Positions 16,367 to 25,040 of a DNA stretch of 64,000 nt are shown piece after piece. Source of the DNA: Armatimonadota bacterium (GTDB lineage: Bacteria; Armatimonadota; Fimbriimonadia; Fimbriimonadales; Fimbriimonadaceae); the NCBI GenBank assembly GCA_037138755.1, contig JBAXHT010000001.1, positions 777,805 through 841,804 of the forward strand. The letters are read 5' to 3'. The position numbers and the translations under genes were made by a program. Position 1 is the first letter of the stretch. The number at the start of each line of letters is the position of its first letter. The notes beneath the pieces are model-generated. The model saw only the letters and a list, made by a program, of their open reading frames with translations. It was not told where the DNA came from and did not search any database.

Positions 16367-17485
16367 ATGCGCTTCATCGACGACAATAACTCCCCTGACT
16401 TCTGGTCCCGCGACCACTACGCCGACGATCCAAACCACCCGCTCTACAACTTCGAACCCGAAGAAGAAGAACAGGACGCGAGCCGCAAAGATCCAGACGA
16501 ACTCATCGACTCAGGAACGTGCTTCGGTTACCTCCCCAGGAGCCAGGTCAGCCCGAACCCCCGGACGTTCAAGTCCAAACCCTACTCCTCCTTTCACCAA
16601 GTCAAAGCCCCCCGCCACAACCTAACCAAACCTGAAGAAGACATCTTCCCCCAGAACAGTCTCATCGTCCTAGCCGGGCAGCCCAAGATCGGAAAGACCA
16701 CCATCGCAATTGCGCTTGCCAAAGCAATCGCCACCGGAAAACCCTTCGCCGGACAAAAGACCAAGAAACAACCTGTCGGCTACATCAGCTTCGATGACTC
16801 ACCCAGAGAAATTAGTGAAGCCTTTACAAAGCACAAAGACATCACAGAGAAGACACCCATCTTCCTCACCACAGAAATGGAACCCATCAACACCAAGGCC
16901 GCCCATATCGAAATCGAAGACTTCCTCATCAAGCACAGGGGCGAAGCTACCGTCATCATCGACTCCTTCCACGCCGCCCTTCTGGACGCCAGAACCAACG
17001 ACGCCCGCGCCATGCGAAAACTCCTCAACCCCCTCAAGAGAATCTCAGAACGAGCCGGACGAATCATCATCATCCACCACACCAACGCCTACGGAACGCG
17101 AATCGCCGACCACACCCAACTCCAAGCCTCCGTCAGCCAAACCATTCTGATGACCTACCAGCAAAGAGACCACTGCCGCATCATCAAATGGCAATCCTTC
17201 GGAAGAGGCGCAAACGCCACCAAAACCCTCCACATCGCAAGCACCAACGAAACCACCTTCAAACAGCACAACCTTGAACCCCTCAAAGATCTCAATCCCC
17301 AAGATAAGAGCACAAAACCTATCCTAAAAGCCCTCGCTAAGGCATCGAAAACCGTCGAACAGCTCGTCATCGAAACCCGCCTCACGCCAATTCGGATCCA
17401 CAAACGCCTCAGGAAGTTGATCGAGCTCGGCCACGTAACCCGTAGCCAAGGAACGTACAGCCTCCTCACCGGCAGCCCCCATTGA
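16367..17485 (+). CDS. RepA-like AAA ATPase (AAA_25 type) with C-terminal winged helix
   Basis: The 372-residue protein has a low-complexity acidic N-terminus, then a RecA-fold ATPase. Its Walker A is AGQPKIGKTT (around residues 103-112), its Walker B ATVIIDSFHA, and a sensor region is GRIIIIHHTN. The order fits hexameric RepA/RegA-type ATPases found on plasmids, phages and islands, often as helicases. The last ~50 residues (TVEQLVIETRLTPIRIHKRL, then LIELGHVTRSQGTYSLL) form a winged helix-turn-helix. Codon use is very poor in T. It is flanked by hairpin-rich DNA on both sides. The function, whether helicase, replication initiator or DNA-binding sensor, is not settled. Confidence 0.75.
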   Translation: MRFIDDNNSPDFWSRDHYADDPNHPLYNFEPEEEEQDASRKDPDELIDSGTCFGYLPRSQVSPNPRTFKSKPYSSFHQVKAPRHNLTKPEEDIFPQNSLIVLAGQPKIGKTTIAIALAKAIATGKPFAGQKTKKQPVGYISFDDSPREISEAFTKHKDITEKTPIFLTTEMEPINTKAAHIEIEDFLIKHRGEATVIIDSFHAALLDARTNDARAMRKLLNPLKRISERAGRIIIIHHTNAYGTRIADHTQLQASVSQTILMTYQQRDHCRIIKWQSFGRGANATKTLHIASTNETTFKQHNLEPLKDLNPQDKSTKPILKALAKASKTVEQLVIETRLTPIRIHKRLRKLIELGHVTRSQGTYSLLTGSPH

Positions 17486-17512
17486 CGGTCACTTCGCCCA
17501 CGGGGCGCGGGT

Positions 17513-17566
17513 CCCAAGTCGCTACTGGTTCCAGAGCGAATGCGGCGGAGCCAGTGGCGTCTTGGG
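17513..17566. repeat. 16-bp inverted repeat after the AAA ATPase gene
   Basis: Arms CCCAAGTCGCTACTGG (17513-17528) and CCAGTGGCGTCTTGGG (17551-17566) pair with two mismatches, one of which is G-U in RNA. The 22-base loop is GC-rich. No T run follows. The gap from here to the acpP start holds nothing else I can support. Confidence 0.7.
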
Positions 17567-17792
17567 TGGGGTGTGGCATCGGGCCGGGAGGATGACTTTC
17601 TTAGGGCTACCCACCCCTACCCACCTTTCCGGCACTCAATGCCAAAATTTGAACCTGACTACCCCACAAAATGCGTCGCAGTTCTCTCCGAAATCGCAAA
17701 CCAAAAACCTCAAACCGAAATCAAGCGCACCCATTTCACCCCCCGAGTCGTAAGATACAGGGAAGGCAGAACGGGTATTGTTCTGATTGATT

Positions 17793-18035
17793 ATGTCTAC
17801 AGACATTTTTGAAAGAGTCAAGAAGGTCACCGTCGAAGAACTCGACGTGAAGGCCGAAGAAGTCGTCACTGAAGCTAGCTTCACCGAGGATCTGGGTGCA
17901 GATTCACTGGACGTCGTTGAGTTGGTCATGGCTTTCGAGGACGAGTTCGGGATTGACATTCCGGACGAAGAAGTCGGCGAGATCAAGACTGTCGGAAACG
18001 CAGTCGATTACATCTCGAAGAAAGTCGCCGGCTAA
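17793..18035 (+). CDS. acpP: Acyl carrier protein
   Basis: This acidic 80-residue protein has the carrier motif [12 protein letters not shown], with Ser38 as the site for the 4'-phosphopantetheine arm. It shuttles acyl chains in type II fatty acid synthesis. I chose ATG 17793 over a TTG six bases upstream. There is no clear Shine-Dalgarno; a TATTGT element lies 11 bases upstream. Its stop overlaps the fabF start (TAATG), the usual acpP-fabF arrangement. Confidence 0.95.
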   Translation: MSTDIFERVKKVTVEELDVKAEEVVTEASFTEDLGADSLDVVELVMAFEDEFGIDIPDEEVGEIKTVGNAVDYISKKVAG

Positions 18036-19291
18036 TGAGCGTCTTGCCCGAACCATCCGGGCGTGTCGTCGTCACCGGAGTTGGAGCGGTCACCCCGCTC
18101 GGCACCGGTGTCGATGTCTTTTGGCCCAAGGTCATCGCTGGTGAATCAGGTATCCGCCGGATTCAGCAGATGGAAAACCTTGAGCTCTACTCCTGCCAAA
18201 TCGCAGGAGAAATTCCTGATTTTGAAGCGACCGACTGGGTGGACAAGAAAGACGCCCGTCGCATGGACCCCTTCCTGCTCTACGCAATCGCCGCAGCAAC
18301 GATGGCACTCAAAGACGCCAACGTCACCCTTACCGAAGAGCTGAAAGATGAATTCGGAGTCCTCATCGGCTCCGGAATCGGTGGTCTCAAGTCGATGTAC
18401 GACCAAACGGCTTTCATCCACGACCTCAAGCCGGATCGAGTCTCCCCGTTCTTTGTGCCCTACATGATCGCCGACATGGCCAGCGGTCTCGTATCGATCA
18501 TGAACGACCTTCGCGGACCGAATCACGCCATCGTCTCCGCCTGCTCCACCGGAGCAAACGCAATCGGAGACGCCTACGAGATCATCAAACGCGGCGACGC
18601 CCGAATGATGATCGCCGGAGGAAGCGAAGCTCCGGTCAACCCAATCGGAGTCGCTGGCTTCTGCGCCTGCCGAGCAATGACCACCCGCAACGACGAGCCA
18701 ACCCGTGCCTCGCGACCGTTTGACCGCGACCGCGACGGCTTCGTCATGGGTGAAGGAGCCGGAACCTTGGTCCTCGAAGACCGAGATATGGCGATTGCCC
18801 GGGGAGCAAAGATCTACTGCGAGATCGTCGGCTACGGCTTCTCGGCAGATGCCCACCACATCACCTCCCCGCATCCCGAAGGTCGCGGCGCAGCGAAGTC
18901 AATGAACATGGCGCTCCGAAAGGCTGGCCTCCAGCCTGAAAAGATCGACTACATCAATGCCCACGGAACCTCCACTCCTGTCGGCGACCCGATGGAAGTC
19001 GAGGCCGTGAAAAAGGTCTTCGGCGATCACGCCTACAATCTAGCCGTCAGCTCAACGAAGTCGATGCACGGTCACATGCTCGGCGCGGCAGGGGCAATCG
19101 AATCGCTCATCTGCATTTTGGCAATGCGCGATGGAATCATGCCGCCGACGATCAACCTCGAGAACCAGGACACTGATCTCGGCATCAACCACGTCCCCAA
19201 CGTGGCTCAGAAACGAGAACTCAACTACGTCCTGAATAACTCGTTCGGATTCGGCGGACACAACGTCTCGCTGATCATGACCAAGGGGTGA
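18035..19291 (+). CDS. fabF: 3-oxoacyl-[acyl-carrier-protein] synthase II
   Basis: FabF condenses malonyl-ACP with acyl-ACP in fatty acid elongation. The 418-residue protein has the full catalytic triad of the KAS family: Cys170 (VSACSTGAN), His310 (NAHGTSTPVGD) and His347 (STKSMHGHMLGAAG). The C-terminal glycine-rich NNSFGFGGHN is present. Length is typical. Translation is probably coupled to acpP through the one-base overlap. The next gene, a Xer recombinase, starts six bases after its stop. Confidence 0.96.
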   Translation: MSVLPEPSGRVVVTGVGAVTPLGTGVDVFWPKVIAGESGIRRIQQMENLELYSCQIAGEIPDFEATDWVDKKDARRMDPFLLYAIAAATMALKDANVTLTEELKDEFGVLIGSGIGGLKSMYDQTAFIHDLKPDRVSPFFVPYMIADMASGLVSIMNDLRGPNHAIVSACSTGANAIGDAYEIIKRGDARMMIAGGSEAPVNPIGVAGFCACRAMTTRNDEPTRASRPFDRDRDGFVMGEGAGTLVLEDRDMAIARGAKIYCEIVGYGFSADAHHITSPHPEGRGAAKSMNMALRKAGLQPEKIDYINAHGTSTPVGDPMEVEAVKKVFGDHAYNLAVSSTKSMHGHMLGAAGAIESLICILAMRDGIMPPTINLENQDTDLGINHVPNVAQKRELNYVLNNSFGFGGHNVSLIMTKG

Positions 19292-19297
19292 TGCCTC

Positions 19298-20149
19298 ATG
19301 ACCGGCTCGCTAGCTGAGCATATCGAAGGTTTTCTGGTTCACCTATCAGCGCGTCGGTCGCCGGCAACAGTTCGTTCCTACGGTTCCGACCTCCGGCAGT
19401 ATCTCGGTTTTGTCGAAGAGGAATCGGTTTTTGATACTTCCTCGCTACGGTTGTTTCTAAGAAAGCACGGCGGCCAACCAGTCTCCCGAGCTCGCAAGCT
19501 CTCAACGCTGCGCGCGTTCGCCCGATACCTCCGCACGGTCGGCGCCCTCGACTCAGACCCCACCGAGCCACTGGAAGCTCCCTACAAGCGAAAGAAGCTG
19601 CCTAAAAGCCTCAACCAGCCGCAGGCAGGGGAGCTTTTGGATCAGACTTCGGTCGGTCGCACCCCTGAGCGAGACCGGGCGCTACTGGAACTCCTCTACT
19701 CCGCAGGCCTTCGGGCGGCGGAAGTGGTTTCAATTAAACTGACCGATGTTTCGTTCGCCGAGCGTTCGCTACGGGTGATCGGAAAAGGCAACAAGGAGCG
19801 GATGGTGTTCTACGGCTCGACTGCGGCAGCAGCTCTTGATGACTACGTTAGGGGTCCCCGGGTAGCTGGTACAGCGTTGTTTACAAACGAGAAAGGGCTA
19901 GCCTTGACCACCCGGACGGTGCAGAACATCGTCAAACGGTGGGCAATCGCGGCGGGCTTGCCCCCAGAAACTTCACCTCACACACTGCGGCATTCGTTTG
20001 CGACGCACCTGCTGGATGGCGGAGCGGACCTCAAGACAGTTCAACAGTTATTGGGCCACGAGAGTCTGGCAACAACTCAGATCTACACGCACGTGAGCAT
20101 CGAGCGGCTGAAGGAAACGGTCGCCAAGGCGCACCCGAAGTCGGGCTAG
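19298..20149 (+). CDS. xerC: Tyrosine recombinase XerC/XerD
   Basis: The 283-residue protein has an N-terminal SAM-like DNA-binding domain (to about residue 95) and a C-terminal catalytic domain. All catalytic residues are present: Arg139 (SAGLRAAEV), Lys163 (GKGNKERM), His228 and Arg231 (HTLRHSFATHLL), His254 (LGHESLATT) and Tyr263 (IYTHV). Length fits XerC/XerD, which resolve chromosome dimers at dif. Whether it is XerC or XerD cannot be told. It follows fabF closely, so it looks like a housekeeping gene and not an integrase of the nearby island. Confidence 0.9.
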   Translation: MTGSLAEHIEGFLVHLSARRSPATVRSYGSDLRQYLGFVEEESVFDTSSLRLFLRKHGGQPVSRARKLSTLRAFARYLRTVGALDSDPTEPLEAPYKRKKLPKSLNQPQAGELLDQTSVGRTPERDRALLELLYSAGLRAAEVVSIKLTDVSFAERSLRVIGKGNKERMVFYGSTAAAALDDYVRGPRVAGTALFTNEKGLALTTRTVQNIVKRWAIAAGLPPETSPHTLRHSFATHLLDGGADLKTVQQLLGHESLATTQIYTHVSIERLKETVAKAHPKSG

Positions 20150-20182
20150 AAACGGTTCAGATTGTTGGACGTTTCTATCCAT

Positions 20183-20605
20183 ATGAAAGGTCTTGGGCTA
20201 GTTGCCGCTGGATTTGTTGTTGGGCTTGGAGCAGCGCATTCACCCCAGGATCAAAAACCGGATCTCCGTCTTGCGACTGCGTTCACCGACCCGCAGGAAG
20301 TGGCTATGGTCGCCTACTCTACAGCAGTTTTTCGCAAAGTGCACGAGGACGATGCGAATTACGAGCCGTTCTTATGGGATATCAAGTATCGGAAGGACTA
20401 CATCATTGTGGAGCGTTGGAGCTATGACCCTCGGACTTTGAAGGAAAACGACGTAATATTCGATGGAGTGAGCCATACGTATTTCACAAAGCATGGCGTC
20501 TACTTGAAGACCGCTCCGCACGGAAACTTTGAGGAAGAAATCAAATCGAAGGCGGATCGTATCAGGCGAATCGACCGAGCCATAGAAGACTTTTGGAAGA
20601 AGTAA
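20183..20605 (+). CDS. Hypothetical exported protein
   Basis: From ATG 20183 the product is 140 residues and starts with a hydrophobic segment (MKGLGLVAAGFVVGLGAAHS) that is probably a signal peptide or anchor. The rest is polar, with aromatic-rich strands (YIIVERWSYDPRTLKEN) and a basic helical end (KADRIRRIDRAIEDFWKK). I do not recognise it. The longer TTG start seven codons upstream lacks support. Confidence 0.5.
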   Translation: MKGLGLVAAGFVVGLGAAHSPQDQKPDLRLATAFTDPQEVAMVAYSTAVFRKVHEDDANYEPFLWDIKYRKDYIIVERWSYDPRTLKENDVIFDGVSHTYFTKHGVYLKTAPHGNFEEEIKSKADRIRRIDRAIEDFWKK

Positions 20606-20608
20606 ACG

Positions 20609-20974
20609 TCAAACCCAAGTCGAAGCCCGTCGGAAGATCTTGTAGGTAATCGGGCGGCGGACGTTGGCAAACACAAAATCTGGCCAGCCGGCCATGAAGT
20701 CCAGGTCGTAATCATCCGGCGGTGATATGAGCACCAAGGGTACTCCCGATGCGGTTGGATGGTCCATTTTTGCCATCGCGAACTTCTCGTAGCCCGCGAT
20801 CTTGTTCGGCTCTTCAAGTGTGGCAAGCAAGTCAACGAAGAATAAATCTGCTCCCGCAACCTTATCCAGAGCCTCATTCCACGACGTGTAGTGCTCAAAT
20901 GTATCGCTTGGGTGGAAGCCTTCCCGGGCTTCTGCAACCATTTCGTCTTCCTTAGTGAGCAACACAAATCGCAT
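20609..20974 (-). CDS. Hypothetical protein, receiver-like fold
   Basis: From ATG 20974 the product is 121 residues (MRFVLLTKEDEMV...). The pattern of alternating strands and helices (ADLFFVDLLATLEE, then GVPLVLISPPDDYDLDF) recalls a response-regulator receiver fold. The acidic phosphorylation pocket is incomplete, so this is only a resemblance. A well-formed promoter sits directly upstream with almost no leader. Confidence 0.5.
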   Translation of the reverse strand: MRFVLLTKEDEMVAEAREGFHPSDTFEHYTSWNEALDKVAGADLFFVDLLATLEEPNKIAGYEKFAMAKMDHPTASGVPLVLISPPDDYDLDFMAGWPDFVFANVRRPITYKIFRRASTWV

Positions 20975-20982
20975 CTGCAACG

Positions 20983-21011
20983 ATCATACAACAAAAAAAA
21001 AATCCTTGCAA
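20983..21011 (-). promoter_or_regulatory. Promoter with near-leaderless start
   Basis: On the minus strand TTGCAA (21006-21011), 17 bases, TATGAT (20983-20988), then eight bases to the ATG at 20974. The transcript would begin within one or two bases of the start codon, and there is no Shine-Dalgarno. Confidence 0.6.
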
Positions 21012-21083
21012 GTTCGTTAAAAAAAGCGAAACATCATCTTCATATCATTGAAGTGTGATATAACTGTGGAAGGAGCTAACTGG

Positions 21084-21668
21084 ATGATAAGTGAGACCGA
21101 ACAAACCACGAGCCGAAACCCGATTGATGCGGACAAGTTTCAGGCAATGATGGGAGAAACCCGCCGCCGAGCCTACTCGATGGCGATCCAACTCACTCGA
21201 AATGCGAGCGATGCTGAAGACCTCGTTCAGGAAACCTACGTCAAGGCTTGGCGCGGTTTCGACTCCTATGCGCCCGACCGATCATTTCTCAACTGGTTGT
21301 TGCGGATCATGCAACGTGCCTACCTCGATTCTCGTCGACGCGAGAACCCGGTCCGGAAAGCAGAATCACTCAACGCCTTGATTACCCCGCACGACCGAGA
21401 TTCTTTGGAATTCCAAGTCGCCGACGACCGTATCACTCCCGACGAGGAGCTTCTTCGAGAAGAGTACAAGGAACAGCTCACCAAAGCCTTGGACCAGTTG
21501 CCTGACGTTTATAGCACCGCTCTGAGAATGTGCGACCTCGAAGGCCTCAGCTATTCGGAAATTGCTGACCACCAGAACACTACTATCGGTACGGTTAGGT
21601 CACGCATCCACCGCGGCCGACGGCTTTTGAAGGAAGCAATTATCCGCGGCGGATACCAGTTTCGCTGA
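21084..21668 (+). CDS. ECF-type RNA polymerase sigma factor
   Basis: The 194-residue product starts at ATG 21084, with AAGGAG eight bases upstream. Region 2 is visible as AIQLTRNASDAEDLVQETYV followed by KAWRGFDSY and FLNWLLRIMQRAYLD. Region 4 contains ALRMCDLEGLSYSEIADHQN and TTIGTVRSRIHRGRRLL, the helix-turn-helix that reads the -35 element. The layout without region 3 is that of extracytoplasmic-function sigma factors. No anti-sigma is adjacent. The zinc-finger membrane protein at 13.2 kb is a possible but unproven partner. Confidence 0.93.
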   Translation: MISETEQTTSRNPIDADKFQAMMGETRRRAYSMAIQLTRNASDAEDLVQETYVKAWRGFDSYAPDRSFLNWLLRIMQRAYLDSRRRENPVRKAESLNALITPHDRDSLEFQVADDRITPDEELLREEYKEQLTKALDQLPDVYSTALRMCDLEGLSYSEIADHQNTTIGTVRSRIHRGRRLLKEAIIRGGYQFR

Positions 21669-21700
21669 GGATTCATAGCAAGTTGCCGATCATCTACTTG

Positions 21701-21877
21701 ATGAACGGCATTTCTGGTGCATCAAGCGCAAGCAGCCCAATCTCAGCGGCTCAATCGTCCGAGAGTGGCGTAGCTCTCGCTATGCTCAAAAAGACGCTGG
21801 ACGCTCAGAAGAGCCAAGGTGCCGAACTCTTGAAAATGCTCGAAGGCAAGGGTCAAATCATTGACATTCGCGCCTAA
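21701..21877 (+). CDS. YjfB-like putative motility protein
   Basis: This is a 58-residue protein from ATG 21701. The C-terminal half (GVALAMLKKTLDAQKSQGAE, then LLKMLEGKG) fits the small YjfB-like family, which has the pattern of a short helix followed by LKKALD..QG..LLKML. The family is named putative motility protein, but its function is unknown. It follows the sigma factor by 32 bases. No flagellar genes are in the window. Confidence 0.6.
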   Translation: MNGISGASSASSPISAAQSSESGVALAMLKKTLDAQKSQGAELLKMLEGKGQIIDIRA

Positions 21878-21921
21878 CTATCGGGAACCACTCAGGTTCC
21901 GTAGCGGTACACTCTAAGGTG

Positions 21922-22185
21922 ATGAGCGAGAAGCCAGCACCAGCCAACCGCCCAGGGAAGAACTCGTGGGTGAAAAACACCTACTTCTGGATCGCAGCGA
22001 TTCTGCTTCTTCTCGGAGTTTTGGGATTGGTCAAGGGCGACAAAACGATCCGCGATCCGGGTCAGATTCACGAGAATAATCTCGCATTGATCTATCTCGC
22101 GGCCAGCGTCGTGATGCTCATCAATGGTCTCATTTCTCATCGGGCGTACCTCGCTCAATGGGAAAGCTCCGAGGAAAAGAACTAA
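21922..22185 (+). CDS. Small two-helix membrane protein
   Basis: The 87-residue product has two membrane helices, YFWIAAILLLLGVLGLV (about 21-37) and LALIYLAASVVMLINGLI (about 54-71). I do not recognise the family. ATG 21922 has both an AAGG a few bases upstream and a TACACT -10 element eight bases upstream. The next gene starts six bases after its stop. Confidence 0.55.
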   Translation: MSEKPAPANRPGKNSWVKNTYFWIAAILLLLGVLGLVKGDKTIRDPGQIHENNLALIYLAASVVMLINGLISHRAYLAQWESSEEKN

Positions 22186-22191
22186 GAACTT

Positions 22192-22395
22192 ATGGTTTTG
22201 TGCGCATGTGGTAAGCCGATTGACAAGGTGCCGAATTGGCTCCAGTCGGCAGAAGTAGAATTCGTTTGCAACAACTGCCCCAATCGGCAGACCAAGAACA
22301 TCGCTTTTGTTCAGCTTGACGCTGGCGCAAAGGATCCAGGTAAGCAAATCGAAGGCGAACCAGATCTCGGCGATCTCGACGAAGACGAGGATTAA
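22192..22395 (+). CDS. Small zinc-ribbon-like protein
   Basis: The 67-residue protein has Cys pairs CAC near residue 4 and CNNC near residue 27, spaced as in a zinc ribbon, and an acidic tail (DLGDLDEDED). The function is unknown. It is closely spaced after the membrane protein gene, so the two are probably transcribed together. Confidence 0.5.
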   Translation: MVLCACGKPIDKVPNWLQSAEVEFVCNNCPNRQTKNIAFVQLDAGAKDPGKQIEGEPDLGDLDEDED

Positions 22396-22464
22396 GAAGG
22401 CTCGAGGCACGAGTCGTAAGTCAACGATTTCCTTCGATCTGACTCGCGACTCGCGCGTGGAGAC

Positions 22465-22713
22465 TCACGCTACTCTGACGACAGCTCTTGGCTTGGCGAT
22501 GTTGATCATCACCTGACCGGGAGCTTTTTCTTGTCCTAGGCCGAGTTTGCAGAGGGCAATCAATGCCCGTTCCGTCACGGGTGTTCCTTCAAGAAATGTC
22601 ACCTGAGCGGTCAGAACACCATTGTCGAACCAAGCACTAGCATCAATGATGCCCTCTTGGTCAAGCAGAAACCTCTCGATTTCCTTTGGGTTCACCAGAT
22701 GGACCGTATTCAT
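22465..22713 (-). CDS. Hypothetical small protein
   Basis: This is an 82-residue protein (MNTVHLVNPKEIERFLLDQE...) with a pattern of alternating strands and helices and no transmembrane segment. I do not recognise it. It lies 54 bases downstream of the rnj stop on the same strand and may be the last gene of that transcript. Confidence 0.5.
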   Translation of the reverse strand: MNTVHLVNPKEIERFLLDQEGIIDASAWFDNGVLTAQVTFLEGTPVTERALIALCKLGLGQEKAPGQVMINIAKPRAVVRVA

Positions 22714-22767
22714 ACGGTAATCATCGGGTTGCTAAGGGTTACCGAGAGGGATATTTTCTGTTAACGC

Positions 22768-24414
22768 TTAAACTTCGATGACACTGGGGACAATCAGCGG
22801 TCGAAGCTGTGCTCGTTTCACAATCGTCTTTCGCACAATCTCAGTTGCGGCCTGCTTGACCTTGTTCAAGTCTTTCAGATCGTTCGGAGTGAGCGAAGCG
22901 AGCATGTCAACCATGATGTCGTGGGTCTCTTCCAGAATCCCCGCTGGGCCGTGAAAGCCTTTTGCATGGAGCGAAGGATCGCCAACGATTTCGCCGTGAG
23001 TTGAATCGACGGCGATGGAAACGATGACCAGTCCATCGTTCGCCAAGTTGTACCGGTCGCGCAAGACGGACTCCGTGACTCCAGGGGTTCCGGAGTTGTC
23101 AACCAGAACTCGCCCGGTCGGAATCTCCTCGCCAAGATATGCCTTGGTTTCGTCGATGACCAACGGGATTCCGCTGGTCAGGGTGAACCGGCGGTGCTCA
23201 GGGTAGCCCATGTCCTCGGCGATCTTGTTGTACACAAACTGGTGTCGTGGCTCGCCGTGGACTGGCGCAACGTAGAACGGCTGCGTCAGGTTGATCATCA
23301 TCTTCAGCTCCTCTTGGTAGGCGTGACCAGAGACGTGGATCGGACGGGCGGCCTCGTAAACCACTTGGCAGCCTTGTAGGAAGAGGCGGTTAATCGTTCG
23401 CCAAATGGCTCCCTCATTGCCAGGGATTGGTCGGGCGGAATAGATGAGCGTGTCGCCTTCTTTAACCTGCATTCGCCCATACTCTGCCTTGCTCATCTTA
23501 ACGAGCGCGCTCATCGGCTCTCCCTGGGAGCCAGTGGTGAGGAGCGCAACCTGATGATCGGGCAAGCCTCGAACATCATCCAACGGAAGCAAAACGCCGT
23601 TCGGAATTTTGACGTAGCCAAGTCGCATGCAGATATCGAGATTTCGCTCCATGCTTCGCCCGACGACGGCAACCTTTCGACCGGTCTCCTTGGCGATCTG
23701 GAAGACTTGCTGCATTCGGTGGATGTTGCTTGCGAACGTAGTGAGGAGAACTCTGCCCTTAGCGTCGTTGAAGACCTTGCGCAGACCTTCGGTGACGATC
23801 GACTCGCTGGGTCCCCAGCCTGGACGCTCGACGTTCGTCGAGTCGCTAAGGAGGACTACGACTCCTTCAGCACCGATTTCGCTGAAGCGCTTCATATCGC
23901 TCAGCTTTCCATCGACAGGAGTGAAGTCGAACTTGAAGTCTCCGGTGAACAATACGTAGCCATGAACGGTCTTGATCGCCATCGCGCAGTTCTCAGGAAT
24001 TGAGTGGGTGACACGGATCGGCTCAACAGAAAGCCCGCCGGCCTGGATCACGTCGCCTGCTTTGAAGATTCGGTAGTCGACCTTAACGCTTGGACATCGC
24101 TCATCTAGCTTGTGCCGGATCAGCGCATGCGTGAACTCAGAACAGTGGATTGGCACATTCATCTGCTTCAGCAGATAGGGGAGGGCACCGATATGGTCCT
24201 CATGGGCGTGGGTCAGGAAGATTCCGCGAACCTTATCCTTGTTTTGAAGTAGGTAGGTGAAGTCGGGAACAATGATATCGATTCCCAGCATTTCCTCATT
24301 CGGAAACGACAATCCACAGTCGATGACGACAATATCGTCGCCTTGCTCGACAACCGCACAGTTCTTCCCAATCTCCCCAACGCCACCCAGCGCAACAATC
24401 TTAATGGAATCCAC
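22768..24414 (-). CDS. rnj: Ribonuclease J
   Basis: RNase J is a metallo-beta-lactamase-fold exo/endoribonuclease of mRNA decay and rRNA maturation. The 548-residue protein has the metal motif HAHEDH at 69-74, the second motif VLFTGDFKFD, the beta-CASP region with TTGSQGEPMSALVKM, and the late motifs HVSGHAYQEEL and PVHGEPRH. Length is typical. The start is a GTG with no Shine-Dalgarno; TACCCT lies six bases before it, suggesting a leaderless mRNA. Together with RNase Y this gives the window the mRNA-decay set typical of non-proteobacterial lineages. Confidence 0.95.
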   Translation of the reverse strand: MDSIKIVALGGVGEIGKNCAVVEQGDDIVVIDCGLSFPNEEMLGIDIIVPDFTYLLQNKDKVRGIFLTHAHEDHIGALPYLLKQMNVPIHCSEFTHALIRHKLDERCPSVKVDYRIFKAGDVIQAGGLSVEPIRVTHSIPENCAMAIKTVHGYVLFTGDFKFDFTPVDGKLSDMKRFSEIGAEGVVVLLSDSTNVERPGWGPSESIVTEGLRKVFNDAKGRVLLTTFASNIHRMQQVFQIAKETGRKVAVVGRSMERNLDICMRLGYVKIPNGVLLPLDDVRGLPDHQVALLTTGSQGEPMSALVKMSKAEYGRMQVKEGDTLIYSARPIPGNEGAIWRTINRLFLQGCQVVYEAARPIHVSGHAYQEELKMMINLTQPFYVAPVHGEPRHQFVYNKIAEDMGYPEHRRFTLTSGIPLVIDETKAYLGEEIPTGRVLVDNSGTPGVTESVLRDRYNLANDGLVIVSIAVDSTHGEIVGDPSLHAKGFHGPAGILEETHDIMVDMLASLTPNDLKDLNKVKQAATEIVRKTIVKRAQLRPLIVPSVIEV

Positions 24415-24499
24415 GGTATCAGGGTACCTGTTGGTGGGTTAGGTGGCTGAAGTTACACAGACAACGATCCACCCACAGCCTTCGATGGACGAAGAACGC

Positions 24500-24976
24500 C
24501 TAGTGTAAAACCTCAACATGAGCTCGCTCGTCCTGGAGCTTCAGGATCATGTCGCGGATCTGATTTTGCAAGTTGCCATGGACGGCTGGGTCCCAAACGG
24601 TATCTTCGTGTACGCGAATTTCCTCGGGAATCGAAAGAGGTGGAAGGGTGGCGAACTCCGGAACCTCCCACTCGTAGCGCGGCCAGATGTGGGCGTGAAG
24701 AAATGGATCGACATTTCCGTACATAGCGAAATTGATTCGTTTTGACTCGGTCACCCGGTCAATCGCCTCACCTAACAAGGACATGTCCTCCAAGAATGCA
24801 TGCCTCTGTTTCTCGGGGAGCTCAATCAACTGATCAACTTGAGGATACGCCATCAACAAACAGTAACCAGGCAAAAACTGATTGTCTCCCATGACCGCGA
24901 ATCCGCTTCGCATTCTCAAAACGAGGCGGGGGTTCATTCCTTCCGAAAGCTCTTGCAGGCGCTCGCTGGGAGTCAT
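24500..24976 (-). CDS. HIT-family nucleotide hydrolase/transferase
   Basis: The 158-residue protein has the histidine-triad core FLHAHIWPR preceded by INFAMYGNVD, the region that binds nucleotide phosphates. The third position of the triad is replaced (HxHxxxR), which occurs in some HIT branches. Substrates are probably nucleoside phosphoramidates or dinucleoside polyphosphates, but this is inferred from the family. TACAAT lies nine bases before the ATG, with no Shine-Dalgarno. Confidence 0.75.
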   Translation of the reverse strand: MTPSERLQELSEGMNPRLVLRMRSGFAVMGDNQFLPGYCLLMAYPQVDQLIELPEKQRHAFLEDMSLLGEAIDRVTESKRINFAMYGNVDPFLHAHIWPRYEWEVPEFATLPPLSIPEEIRVHEDTVWDPAVHGNLQNQIRDMILKLQDERAHVEVLH

Positions 24977-25040
24977 CGTGTTGCTATTGTATCGTAATCA
25001 CGACGTTCCCTAGTTAAAGATTGCTCAAAAGCCTCATCGT

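Noticed and set aside
16185-16625. 146-codon frame over the hairpin block and the start of the ATPase gene
   Set aside because: Thr/Pro/Ser-rich shadow of the ATPase frame; no domain. The short frame 16126-16362 is likewise unproven.
17641-17812. Plus-strand frame running into acpP (MPKFEPDYPTKC...)
   Set aside because: It overlaps the acpP start in another frame and has no ribosome site or known likeness.
18146-18874. 242-codon frame opposite fabF
   Set aside because: Antisense to a clear FabF with complete catalytic residues.
19298-20149. Xer recombinase as the integrase of the neighbouring island
   Set aside because: It sits tightly behind acpP-fabF and has the length and motifs of housekeeping XerC/D, so it is not taken as an element integrase.
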